Shown here: positions 1 through 5,908 of the stretch, piece after piece | Numbering within the stretch: position 1 is the stretch's first letter | Layout: each line of letters opens with the position of its first letter | Source: Balneolaceae bacterium | Lineage (GTDB): Bacteria > Bacteroidota > Rhodothermia > Balneolales > Balneolaceae | Assembly: GCA_007126675.1 (NCBI GenBank) | Contig: SLAU01000107.1 | Coordinates: forward strand, 1 to 9,231 | Reading direction: 5' to 3' | Length of the DNA stretch: 9,231 nt | The notes under the pieces: generated by a model | Databases searched by the model: none | The model's input: only the letters and a program-made list of their open reading frames with translations | Told to the model about the DNA's origin: nothing | Made by a program: the position numbers and the translations under genes

Positions 1-118
1 ATCACCGGTATGATTTATCAAAACGTCTCCGTCGCCCCGCTCTGCTTACCGCCTCCACGAATCAGAGGCCGAGTATTTTCTTTTTAAAGCTCACAGTTTT
101 ACCAAGGACAAAGTTATT

Positions 119-284
119 CCGGCATCGTGATTTCTGAAGGTGGTGTCTGGTTTTTGTCCGGCGTGTGCGATGTTTGTAAAAAACATACCGGTGAGAAGCT
201 TAAAAAATTGCGGGATTTTTATGGACCATTGTTTTTTACATCGCATAGCCGGAGGAAAACCCCACCGTAAGAAATCCAAGCCGG
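119..284. repeat. Variable-core long imperfect hairpin of repeat copy 1
   Basis: The two halves are inverted copies of each other with small bulges. Paired blocks, in nested order, are CCGGC 119-123 with GCCGG 280-284, GATTTCT 129-135 with 270-276, GGTGG 139-143 with 262-266, TCCGGC 157-162 with 248-253, TGCGATG 166-172 with 239-245, and TAAAAAAC 177-184 with 231-238. About 45 bases are left as the apical loop. Apart from the outer CCGGC, these arm sequences are not the ones seen in the equivalent core of copy 2 (8652-8807), although position and length agree (166 against 156 bases). The pairing was read by eye and no folding energy was computed. Confidence 0.8.
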
Positions 285-293
285 CGGTTTTTG

Positions 294-317
294 GTACTTT
301 TGAACGCTCAAAAGTAC
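294..317. repeat. Right terminal hairpin of repeat copy 1
   Basis: GTACTTTTGA (294-303) and TCAAAAGTAC (308-317) form a perfect 10-bp stem around the loop ACGC. No T-run follows on either strand, so this does not look like an intrinsic terminator. The equivalent hairpin in copy 2 (8817-8842) has a different stem sequence but also 10 perfect pairs. Confidence 0.8.
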
Positions 318-399
318 AAGAGAGATGTGTAATTTTAGATTTTGCTAAGAGCTATAACTTATGATTCAAAGCCAAAGAAATTTATTGAGGTGCCTGTGC

Positions 400-430
400 T
401 TTCTTTAGGCAATTATTCTGCGTATATTTC
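400..430 (+). promoter_or_regulatory. Candidate promoter for rpmI-rplT
   Basis: TATATTTC at 423-430 fits the Bacteroidetes -7 box TAnnTTTG except for the final base. Exactly 19 bases upstream is TTC (401-403), close to the -33 TTG. Transcription would start near 435-440 and give a short leader before the rpmI start. The assignment is weak: infC, the usual upstream neighbour, is not visible, so the operon promoter may lie outside the window. Confidence 0.35.
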
Positions 431-452
431 CTGTCTTTAATTTTTCAGGAAA
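427..452 (+). promoter_or_regulatory. Hairpin just upstream of rpmI
   Basis: TTTCCTG (427-433) pairs perfectly with CAGGAAA (446-452), leaving 14 bases to the rpmI start. The only purine-rich AGGA in the leader is inside the 3' arm. An upstream TGCCT/AGGCA pair (391-395 and 407-411) could form a second small stem. If transcribed, this could be a leader for autogenous control by L20, which is known in several phyla. I do not recognise a named L20-leader motif, and the hairpin overlaps the candidate -7 box, so both readings cannot be fully right. Confidence 0.35.
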
Positions 453-466
453 AAGCAGATAATAAA

Positions 467-667
467 ATGCCTAAAATGAAAACCAAAAGTGGTGCTAAAA
501 AGCGCTTTATGATGACCGGTTCCGGTAAGATTAAACGCAAGAAAGCTTTTAAGAGCCACATCCTAACTAAGAAAGACTCCAAAAGGAAGAACAACCTCGG
601 CAAATCTACGCTTGTTGATAAAGCAGACGAAAAAGCCGTAAAGAAAATGCTTCCCTACGGAAACTAA
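467..667 (+). CDS. rpmI: 50S ribosomal protein L35 (bL35)
   Basis: Small, very basic protein of the large ribosomal subunit, 66 residues, normal for the family (about 64-66). The start MPKMKTKSGAKKRF is the classic L35 opening, followed by a lysine/arginine-rich middle (KIKRKKAFKSHILTKKDSKRK) and the C-terminal VKKMLPY region. It binds 23S rRNA. The ATG at 467 is supported by the family N-terminus. There is no strong Shine-Dalgarno sequence, as is common in Bacteroidota. It lies 27 bases upstream of rplT, the usual pairing. infC, which normally precedes it, is not visible; repeat copy 1 occupies the upstream region instead. Confidence 0.97.
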   Translation: MPKMKTKSGAKKRFMMTGSGKIKRKKAFKSHILTKKDSKRKNNLGKSTLVDKADEKAVKKMLPYGN

Positions 668-694
668 AATTTTAACTATTAAAACGTTCAACAA

Positions 695-1042
695 ATGCCA
701 CGTTCACGAAACTTAGTGGCTTCCCGTCGCCGTCGCCGTAAGATTATTAAACAGGCGAAAGGTTACTGGGGCAGAAGAAAAAACGTTTATACTGTTGCTA
801 AAAACGCGGTCGAAAAAGGTCTTTTGTACCAATACCGCGATCGGAAAAATCGGAAACGAACTTTTCGCAGGCTTTGGATAACCCGTATAAATGCTGCTGC
901 CCGACTGAATGGGACCACTTACGCTAAACTGATCCATGGAATGAAACAAAATGACATGGAAATAAACCGAAAAATGTTAGCGGATATCGCAGTTCGGGAT
1001 CCTGAAACATTTGCAGCTGTTGTGAAAGAAGCAGTTAACTAA
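695..1042 (+). CDS. rplT: 50S ribosomal protein L20 (bL20)
   Basis: The 115-residue length is typical for L20, an rRNA-binding protein needed early in large-subunit assembly. The extended basic N-terminus (MPRSRN, RRRRRKIIKQAKGYWGRRKN, residues about 1-30) threads into 23S rRNA. The globular part carries YQYRDRKNRKRTFRRLWITRINAAAR (about 46-71), the family hallmark, followed by YAKLIHGM and a helical C-terminus. In several phyla L20 also represses its own operon by binding the mRNA leader. It is probably cotranscribed with rpmI, and the transcript ends at the terminator at 1060-1100. Confidence 0.98.
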   Translation: MPRSRNLVASRRRRRKIIKQAKGYWGRRKNVYTVAKNAVEKGLLYQYRDRKNRKRTFRRLWITRINAAARLNGTTYAKLIHGMKQNDMEINRKMLADIAVRDPETFAAVVKEAVN

Positions 1043-1059
1043 TCTTTCAGTATCAAATT

Positions 1060-1100
1060 AAACCGGCAGATCTTTATATTAGGTCTGTCGGTTTTTTTTT
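1060..1100 (+). terminator. Rho-independent terminator after rplT
   Basis: AAACCGGCAGA (1060-1070) pairs with TCTGTCGGTTT (1084-1094), with one G-U pair and a 13-base loop. The T-tract runs on to 1100. It begins 17 bases after the rplT stop. No small Phe-rich reading frame precedes it, so I read it as the end of the L35-L20 transcript and not as a pheST attenuator. Confidence 0.9.
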
Positions 1101-1157
1101 ACCCCTTATACCTAATCCAACTTATTTAAGCTATCCGGAATAAACGGATCCATTTTT

Positions 1158-2168
1158 ATGAAAAACAAAATTGAAAGCCTGAAAGAGGACATAAAGAATT
1201 TTGAAATATCGGATGAAAAAGAGTTAGAAGCGTTCAGGCTCGAGTTTCTGTCCAGAAATGGCAGAGTTCAAAAAATGTTCGGCATGATGGGTGAAGTACC
1301 CAATAATGAAAAAGCCGAAGTTGGCAAGGCAATGAACGAAGCTAAAAACCTTGCACAGAAGAAATTTGACGATAAAAAAGAAGAGCTTAATTCGGAGGCT
1401 GAAGTTTCGTTTGCAGCCACCGATGACATCAGCCTTCCGGTTGAACCCTCGTACACAGGCTCCTATCACCCTCTTACGCAGGCTCTGAACGAAATCAAGC
1501 AGATATTTCTTCGCCTGGGCTTTAATATTGCAGACGGGCCGGAGCTGGAAGATGATTTCCACAATTTTACCGCGCTCAACTTCCCGCCTGATCATCCCGC
1601 ACGCGATATGCAGGATACGTTTTTTGTCCGTAAATCTGATGATCCGAAAAAAGAAGATCATGTATTGCGCACTCACACCTCTCCCGTTCAAATACGGTTG
1701 ATGAAGGAGCAAAAGCCTCCGGTCAGATCTATCATGCCGGGAAGGGTTTTCAGAAATGAAGCCGTTACAGCCAAATCATACTTTCAGTTTAACCAGGTTG
1801 AAGGGCTTTATGTGAATGAACGAGTTACCCTGGGCGAATTAATTGAAACGCTGGTGATGTTTGCAAAACTGATGTACGGTAGTGATGTAAAGTACAGAGT
1901 GCGTCCCTCCTTTTTTCCGTTTACGGAACCAAGCCTTGAGATGGATGTGTGGTGGCAAAGCGATAAAGGCGGCCAATGGCTTGAAATATTGGGAGCCGGC
2001 ATGGTAGACCCCAATGTATTTAAAGCAGTTGATATCGATCCGGAAAAATATACCGGGTTCGCTTTTGGTATGGGTGTTGACCGTATTGCCATGCTGCGTT
2101 ACGGTATTGATGATATCCGTGTGCTCTACGATAATGATATCCGGTTCCTGGAACAGTTTAATTCATAA
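1158..2168 (+). CDS. pheS: Phenylalanyl-tRNA synthetase alpha subunit
   Basis: Catalytic subunit of the cytoplasmic alpha2-beta2 enzyme that charges tRNA-Phe using ATP (EC 6.1.1.20). At 336 residues it is normal length. Residues 1-85 form the charged coiled-coil arm that contacts tRNA. The class II core follows: motif 1 with GPELE (127-131) and NFPPDHPARD (141-150), DTFF (153-156), RTHTSPVQIR (171-180), motif 2 GRVFRNE (195-201) with FNQVEGL (211-217), the Phe-pocket stretch PSFFPFTEPS (250-259), GAGMVDPNV (279-287), and motif 3 GFAFGMGVDRIAML (300-313). The RNEAVTAKSY form of motif 2 matches the Bacteroidetes style and is not a defect. pheT follows after 25 bases. I see no clear promoter in the 57 bases after the rplT terminator. 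Confidence 0.97.
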   Translation: MKNKIESLKEDIKNFEISDEKELEAFRLEFLSRNGRVQKMFGMMGEVPNNEKAEVGKAMNEAKNLAQKKFDDKKEELNSEAEVSFAATDDISLPVEPSYTGSYHPLTQALNEIKQIFLRLGFNIADGPELEDDFHNFTALNFPPDHPARDMQDTFFVRKSDDPKKEDHVLRTHTSPVQIRLMKEQKPPVRSIMPGRVFRNEAVTAKSYFQFNQVEGLYVNERVTLGELIETLVMFAKLMYGSDVKYRVRPSFFPFTEPSLEMDVWWQSDKGGQWLEILGAGMVDPNVFKAVDIDPEKYTGFAFGMGVDRIAMLRYGIDDIRVLYDNDIRFLEQFNS

Positions 2169-2193
2169 ATTTACATTCAATAATAGCTGACTA

Positions 2194-4608
2194 ATGAAAA
2201 TTTCGGCAAACTGGTTACGCGAGTATATAAATACAGATGCTTCCGCTGAAAAAATTGCAGATAAATTAACCCTCTTGGGCCTCGAGGTTGAGGAGGTAAC
2301 ACAAACAGGATCAGATTTTAAAAACTTTGTGGTGGGTAGAATCGAATCCGTATCGTCTCACCCAAATGCTGACCGCCTGACCCTTTGTATGGTTCATGAT
2401 GGCAAAGAGTCAAAACAGATCATTTGTGGGGCCGATAATGTAGCTGCAGGACAAAATGTACCTCTTGCTATAGTTGGGGCTCATCTGCCTGTTCCCCTGC
2501 CTGACGGAAGCCAGTTAAAAATCAGAAAAGCAAAAATACGGGGTGAGCAGTCTTTTGGTATGATCTGTTCAGAAAAAGAATTAGGACTGAGTGATGATCA
2601 CACCGGAATCATGATTCTGGATGAAAACATTAAACCCGGCACTCCGCTTAATGAAGTCATCAACGAGGATATTGATTTTACATTCGAAATTGGTTTAACG
2701 CCCAACCGGCCGGATGCAGCCTGTCATCTTGGAGTTGCAAGAGATCTTTCAACAGTAGTTGAAGGAAAATTCAGTTCTCCTTACAAAGAGGTAAAGAAAA
2801 GCAAAAAAGACTTAAGTGATAAAATTGATATCTGCATCGAAGATTCTGAAAAGTGCCACCGTTATGTTGGCTACCTGGTTGAAGGAGTAACGATCAAAGA
2901 ATCGCCTGACTGGCTTCAAAAACGTTTGAAATCGATCGGGTTAAGGCCGATAAATAATGTGGTTGATATCACCAACTTTGTGCTTCACGAAGTTGGCCAG
3001 CCACTTCATGCTTTTGATTACGATAAAATTGGTGGCAAAAAAATTGTGGTCAAAAGTTTTGACAAACCGAGGAAATTCAAAACACTGGACGATGCAGAAA
3101 GAACCGTGCCGGCTGATACACTTTTTATCTGTGATGGAAACGGGCCTGTTGCGATTGCAGGTGTGATGGGTGGTGAAGATTCCGAAGTAAGCGAATCAAC
3201 AAAAAATATTTTGATTGAAAGTGCTTATTTCGATCCCTCATCAATCCGGAAAGCATCGAAAAACCTGGCACTGCAAACCGACAGTTCTTACAGGTTTGAA
3301 CGCGGCATCGACCCTACCATGCAGGTACGCGCAGCAAAACGTGCAGCGCAGCTGATAACCGAAATTGCAGGCGGTGCCACAGTTGAAGGTTACACCGATA
3401 TACACCCGGTGAAGCATGAACCGGTAAAAGTAGATTTGAGAGTCAGCAGAGTAAATCATCTGTTGGGTACTGATCTAAAAATGGACCAGGTATTATCAAT
3501 TTTGAAGAATCTGGAGTTTGTAACGGAACAGAAAGATAAAGACACTCTTACCTGTACCGTCCCTCCTTTCCGGCCTGATATAAGCCGCGAGGTAGATTTG
3601 ATTGAGGAAGTAGGCCGAGTGTTTGATTATAACAATATCCCTACACCGGAGACTTCGCCATCCATCACTCCGGAGCAGATTTCGGATTGGGAATCGTTTA
3701 AAGAAAAAGTGAGAAATGCTGCCAAATCATTGGCTTATAAAGAGATATCCTCGAATTCATTATTGTCGAAAAAAGAAGTATCTCTGCTCTCTTCTGAGGA
3801 AAATCATGTGGATACACTAAATCCGGTTTCACAGGAAAACACTACACTGCGCACATCACTTGTAGGCGGATTTTTAAAAACGGCTTCATTCAATCTGAAC
3901 CGAAATCGTAAATCATTGCGATTTTTTGAAATTGGCAATGTGTTCAGCAAAACCAAGGGTAAAGGCACTTGGGTGGATGGAGTTTCTGAAAGCACTCATT
4001 TACTGTTTGGCGTGTGCGGAATTAAACAGAATGAAAGCTGGCAGTCGAAACCGGTTAAATTTTCCGTATTTGACCTGAAGTCAGACCTTGAGGCCTTTTT
4101 AATTCAGCTTGGCCTGTCAGATAAGATTGAAAGAAAAGTTGAAAGCAGTACGGAACTGCATTACGAAGCAGGCGGAAACCGAATTGCCAAACTAAGGATG
4201 GTTGAAAAAGAACTGCTTACAGGGTTTGATGTGGATGAAAATCTGTATACTGCCGAAATCGATCTGTCTGCAATTTTTAAATCAAATCTTTTACCCGAAG
4301 ATACTGTATATCAAAAAGTACCAAAATTTCCATCGTTCGAGTTTGATGCAGCCTTTACGATTGATAAGAACGTCAGGGCCGGTGATCTTTCAGCCGAAAT
4401 CAAACAAACAGCCGGAGTTGTACTTACTTCTGTAGATGTTTTTGATGTGTACGAGGGCGAAAATCTTGGGAAAGACAAAAAAAGTATTGCATTTAGGCTT
4501 ACTTTTTTAGATTCTAATAAGACACTGACAATCAACGATGTAGAACCGGTGGTTCAAAAAGTTGTGCGGTCACTCGAAAAGAAATTTGATGCTAAACTAA
4601 GATCCTGA
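2194..4608 (+). CDS. pheT: Phenylalanyl-tRNA synthetase beta subunit
   Basis: Large subunit of phenylalanyl-tRNA synthetase, responsible for tRNA binding and editing of mischarged Tyr-tRNA-Phe. Its 804 residues are typical of the full bacterial form. The N-terminus MKISANWLREYI is standard. The EMAP-like OB-fold tRNA-binding domain spans about 40-150 (VVGRIESVSSHPNADRL; ICGADNV at 77-83). The B3/B4 editing domain runs about 215-390 (RPINNVVDITNFV at 251-263, GQPLHAFD at 268-275, AIAGVMGG at 320-327, RFERGID at 367-373). The B5 domain covers about 405-475 (PPFRPDISREVDLIEEVGR). A catalytic-like domain follows. The C-terminal ferredoxin-fold anticodon-binding domain begins near 710 (KVPKFPSFEFDAAF). 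No key block is missing. It sits in an operon with pheS. Confidence 0.97.
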   Translation: MKISANWLREYINTDASAEKIADKLTLLGLEVEEVTQTGSDFKNFVVGRIESVSSHPNADRLTLCMVHDGKESKQIICGADNVAAGQNVPLAIVGAHLPVPLPDGSQLKIRKAKIRGEQSFGMICSEKELGLSDDHTGIMILDENIKPGTPLNEVINEDIDFTFEIGLTPNRPDAACHLGVARDLSTVVEGKFSSPYKEVKKSKKDLSDKIDICIEDSEKCHRYVGYLVEGVTIKESPDWLQKRLKSIGLRPINNVVDITNFVLHEVGQPLHAFDYDKIGGKKIVVKSFDKPRKFKTLDDAERTVPADTLFICDGNGPVAIAGVMGGEDSEVSESTKNILIESAYFDPSSIRKASKNLALQTDSSYRFERGIDPTMQVRAAKRAAQLITEIAGGATVEGYTDIHPVKHEPVKVDLRVSRVNHLLGTDLKMDQVLSILKNLEFVTEQKDKDTLTCTVPPFRPDISREVDLIEEVGRVFDYNNIPTPETSPSITPEQISDWESFKEKVRNAAKSLAYKEISSNSLLSKKEVSLLSSEENHVDTLNPVSQENTTLRTSLVGGFLKTASFNLNRNRKSLRFFEIGNVFSKTKGKGTWVDGVSESTHLLFGVCGIKQNESWQSKPVKFSVFDLKSDLEAFLIQLGLSDKIERKVESSTELHYEAGGNRIAKLRMVEKELLTGFDVDENLYTAEIDLSAIFKSNLLPEDTVYQKVPKFPSFEFDAAFTIDKNVRAGDLSAEIKQTAGVVLTSVDVFDVYEGENLGKDKKSIAFRLTFLDSNKTLTINDVEPVVQKVVRSLEKKFDAKLRS

Positions 4609-4618
4609 ATCTAACGCT

Positions 4619-4867
4619 ATGGCAGTTAACGATTTGCAAAAAGAAACGTTTGCGAAACTTCTGAATCAAATCAGAACGCAGGTTAGCATGCTTAGAAGTG
4701 AAAACAAAGATTTAAAAAGAGAGAATCTGAAGCTCAAAAATAAGATTGAGGAGATTCAAAACGACAAAACGGATGTATTTTCAAGCATCAGTGAATCGGA
4801 GAGAATTGCAATGAGGCATCAGATATCTAACCTGATTAAACAAATCGAAAAACATACCGGAGAGTAA
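4619..4867 (+). CDS. Small coiled-coil protein (ZapB-like position, function unproven)
   Basis: An 82-residue protein, mostly one predicted coiled coil: residues about 8-50 show heptad-like spacing of L, I and V among K, E and N (FAKLLNQIRTQVSMLRSE, then LKLKNKIEEI). A short second helix at about 58-79 (ESERIAMRHQISNLIKQIEK) follows a polar break. It has no signal peptide, membrane segment or cysteine. It starts 10 bases after pheT and ends one base before the zapA start, so it is almost certainly cotranscribed with both. By size, composition and position next to zapA it could be a functional analogue of the division protein ZapB or a ZapA partner. That is inference from context; coiled coils resemble each other without shared ancestry. 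Confidence 0.85.
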   Translation: MAVNDLQKETFAKLLNQIRTQVSMLRSENKDLKRENLKLKNKIEEIQNDKTDVFSSISESERIAMRHQISNLIKQIEKHTGE

Positions 4868-4868
4868 T

Positions 4869-5162
4869 ATGCAATCGATCAAAGTCACCATTATGGGCAA
4901 GCAGATTCCGCTTAAAGTGAGTGAGGATGAAGTGGATAACATGCAACGGATTGCAAGATTTGTAGATGAAAAATTCAGGGTCTATCGCAATGAACTTTCC
5001 AATCAGCCGGATTCAACTGTAATGATTCTCGCCTCTTTGAGTATTGCAGAAGAATTATTTGAAATCAGAAGCAGATTACAGCATATCGAAAATAACGAAG
5101 CAGAACTGATGGATCAGGTTAATTTTGAAATTGAAAAACTTCTGAAAGATATAAACAGTTAA
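4869..5162 (+). CDS. zapA: Cell division protein ZapA
   Basis: Cytoplasmic FtsZ-associated protein that promotes bundling of FtsZ filaments in the Z ring. The 97-residue length is normal. The N-terminal globular domain has the family pattern VTIMGKQIPLKVSEDE (6-21), then MQRIARFVDEKFR (25-37). The helical part carries MILASLSIAEELFEI (52-66, matching the usual AALNIADEL stretch). A C-terminal coiled coil (67-95) serves for dimer and tetramer formation. GGAGAG at 4859-4864, inside the end of the upstream gene, is a plausible ribosome binding site 4 bases before the ATG, suggesting translational coupling. In many Bacteroidota zapA is followed by rny; here a hemolysin III-type gene follows instead. 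Confidence 0.9.
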   Translation: MQSIKVTIMGKQIPLKVSEDEVDNMQRIARFVDEKFRVYRNELSNQPDSTVMILASLSIAEELFEIRSRLQHIENNEAELMDQVNFEIEKLLKDINS

Positions 5163-5179
5163 AAAAATCTCTGAAAAGC

Positions 5180-5209
5180 TTGCAATATCCGCGGAATGTT
5201 ATAGTTATT
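5180..5209 (+). promoter_or_regulatory. Candidate promoter for the hemolysin III-type gene
   Basis: TTG at 5180-5182 is followed after exactly 19 bases by TAGTTATT (5202-5209), a partial match to the Bacteroidetes -7 box TAnnTTTG (mismatches at two of six fixed positions). The 64-base gap after zapA has no terminator hairpin, so read-through from the pheST-zapA operon is equally possible. Confidence 0.3.
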
Positions 5210-5226
5210 TGTGCAGTTAAATAGCT

Positions 5227-5844
5227 ATGTGTAAAGAAGAAAAGTTTAATTCAATTACTCATCTTGTAGGTGCCATTGCGTCGTTTGCAGGCCTTTTGGT
5301 ACTCATCTACCTCGCAGCAACTAAAGGCGATCCCTGGAAAATAATCAGTTTTACTACTTACGGTTTTACTCTTTTTATGCTGTATACATTTTCCACCCTT
5401 TATCACAGCATTGAAGGTAAACTGAAGAAAGTGTTTCAAAAGCTGGATCACGTGGCAATTTATTTACTGATTGCAGGTACCTATACCCCGTTTACACTAA
5501 TTACTTTGCGCGGTGAAATTGGCTGGACCATTTTCGCAATCGTTTGGGGACTTGCCACCCTGGGAATCATAATCGACCTGATACCAAGCAAAGGCCACAG
5601 AATATTTCCGGTAATTATCTACCTGCTAATGGGCTGGCTGGTCATAATAGTGTTAGATCCGCTGATTAACAGTTTATCGACAGCCGGATTTTACTGGCTT
5701 GCTGCCGGCGGTCTTTTCTACACATTTGGAGTGATATTTTACGCATTGGGACCAAGTCACAGATTTGCACACGGTATATGGCATCTGTTTGTTTTGGCCG
5801 GAAGTTTTAGCCATTACATTTCAATAGCAAAATATGTTGCCTGA
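5227..5844 (+). CDS. Hemolysin III / YqfA family integral membrane protein
   Basis: A 205-residue protein with about seven hydrophobic segments (roughly 14-30, 38-58, 75-94, 98-117, 126-144, 151-173, 183-203), the layout of the bacterial hemolysin III family, distant relatives of the eukaryotic PAQR receptors. Conserved features are NSITHLVGA (8-16), STLYHSIEG (56-64), LDHVAIYLLIAGTYTPF (73-89) and HGIWHLFVLAGSFSH (182-196). By analogy with PAQR proteins, H60, D74, H75, H182 and H186 could form a zinc site in the membrane; that is inferred. The family name comes from haemolysis by a Bacillus cereus member. Most members have no proven role, and a part in membrane lipid balance is more plausible than toxicity. 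It starts at ATG 5227 without a clear Shine-Dalgarno sequence. Confidence 0.9.
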   Translation: MCKEEKFNSITHLVGAIASFAGLLVLIYLAATKGDPWKIISFTTYGFTLFMLYTFSTLYHSIEGKLKKVFQKLDHVAIYLLIAGTYTPFTLITLRGEIGWTIFAIVWGLATLGIIIDLIPSKGHRIFPVIIYLLMGWLVIIVLDPLINSLSTAGFYWLAAGGLFYTFGVIFYALGPSHRFAHGIWHLFVLAGSFSHYISIAKYVA

Positions 5845-5850
5845 AATTAT

Positions 5851-5878
5851 CTGATTCCCTTCTCTTTTCGTACCTTCA
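5851..5878 (+). promoter_or_regulatory. Candidate promoter for ymdB-lolD
   Basis: TACCTTCA at 5871-5878 resembles the Bacteroidetes -7 box TAnnTTTG. CTG at 5851-5853 could stand in for the -33 TTG at a 17-base spacing, within a pyrimidine-rich stretch. No terminator separates it from the upstream gene, so this may be an internal promoter or only chance similarity. Confidence 0.3.
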
Positions 5879-5908
5879 GCATCACAATAATCATGAAAAA
5901 TCTATTTG

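Larger units (their letters stand above)
1..370. repeat. Dispersed palindromic repeat, copy 1 (left end cut by the window edge)
   Basis: Position 1 aligns with 8534 of copy 2, and the alignment runs ungapped to about 118. Over 1-71 only three bases differ (30, 49 and 56). The match becomes looser to about 118, then breaks down in a variable core (119-284). It resumes at the AAGCCGGCGG boundary (278-287 here, 8801-8810 in copy 2) and ends with a 27-base tail at 344-370 that differs at one position from 8867-8893. The left part of the element, seen in copy 2 from 8408, lies outside the window. I see no convincing gene in it: open frames such as 140-364 run through hairpin arms and are not conserved in copy 2. 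It lies about 100 bases upstream of rpmI. No transposase is visible. It could be a non-autonomous mobile element or a structured RNA/DNA element. Confidence 0.85.

Noticed and set aside
294..317. Terminator reading of the terminal hairpins (also 8408-8433 and 8817-8842)
   Set aside because: None is followed by a T-run on either strand.
140..364. Open frame of 74 codons on the + strand in repeat copy 1
   Set aside because: It runs through both arms of a hairpin, has no family resemblance, and has no counterpart at the same place in copy 2.
1060..1157. Attenuator or T-box leader for pheST
   Set aside because: No Phe-rich leader peptide or T-box motif precedes the hairpin, which sits 17 bases after the rplT stop and fits a plain terminator.
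1224..1712. 162-codon minus-strand frame inside pheS
   Set aside because: It lies entirely within a clear pheS reading frame and has no protein-like features; it is an antisense shadow.
5163..5226. 6S RNA gene after zapA, as in gamma-proteobacteria
   Set aside because: The gap is only 64 bases, too short for 6S RNA, and shows no long central-bubble hairpin.
5906..5908. TTG as the start codon of ymdB
   Set aside because: An ATG follows immediately at 5909 and fits the family start; the TTG adds only one residue.
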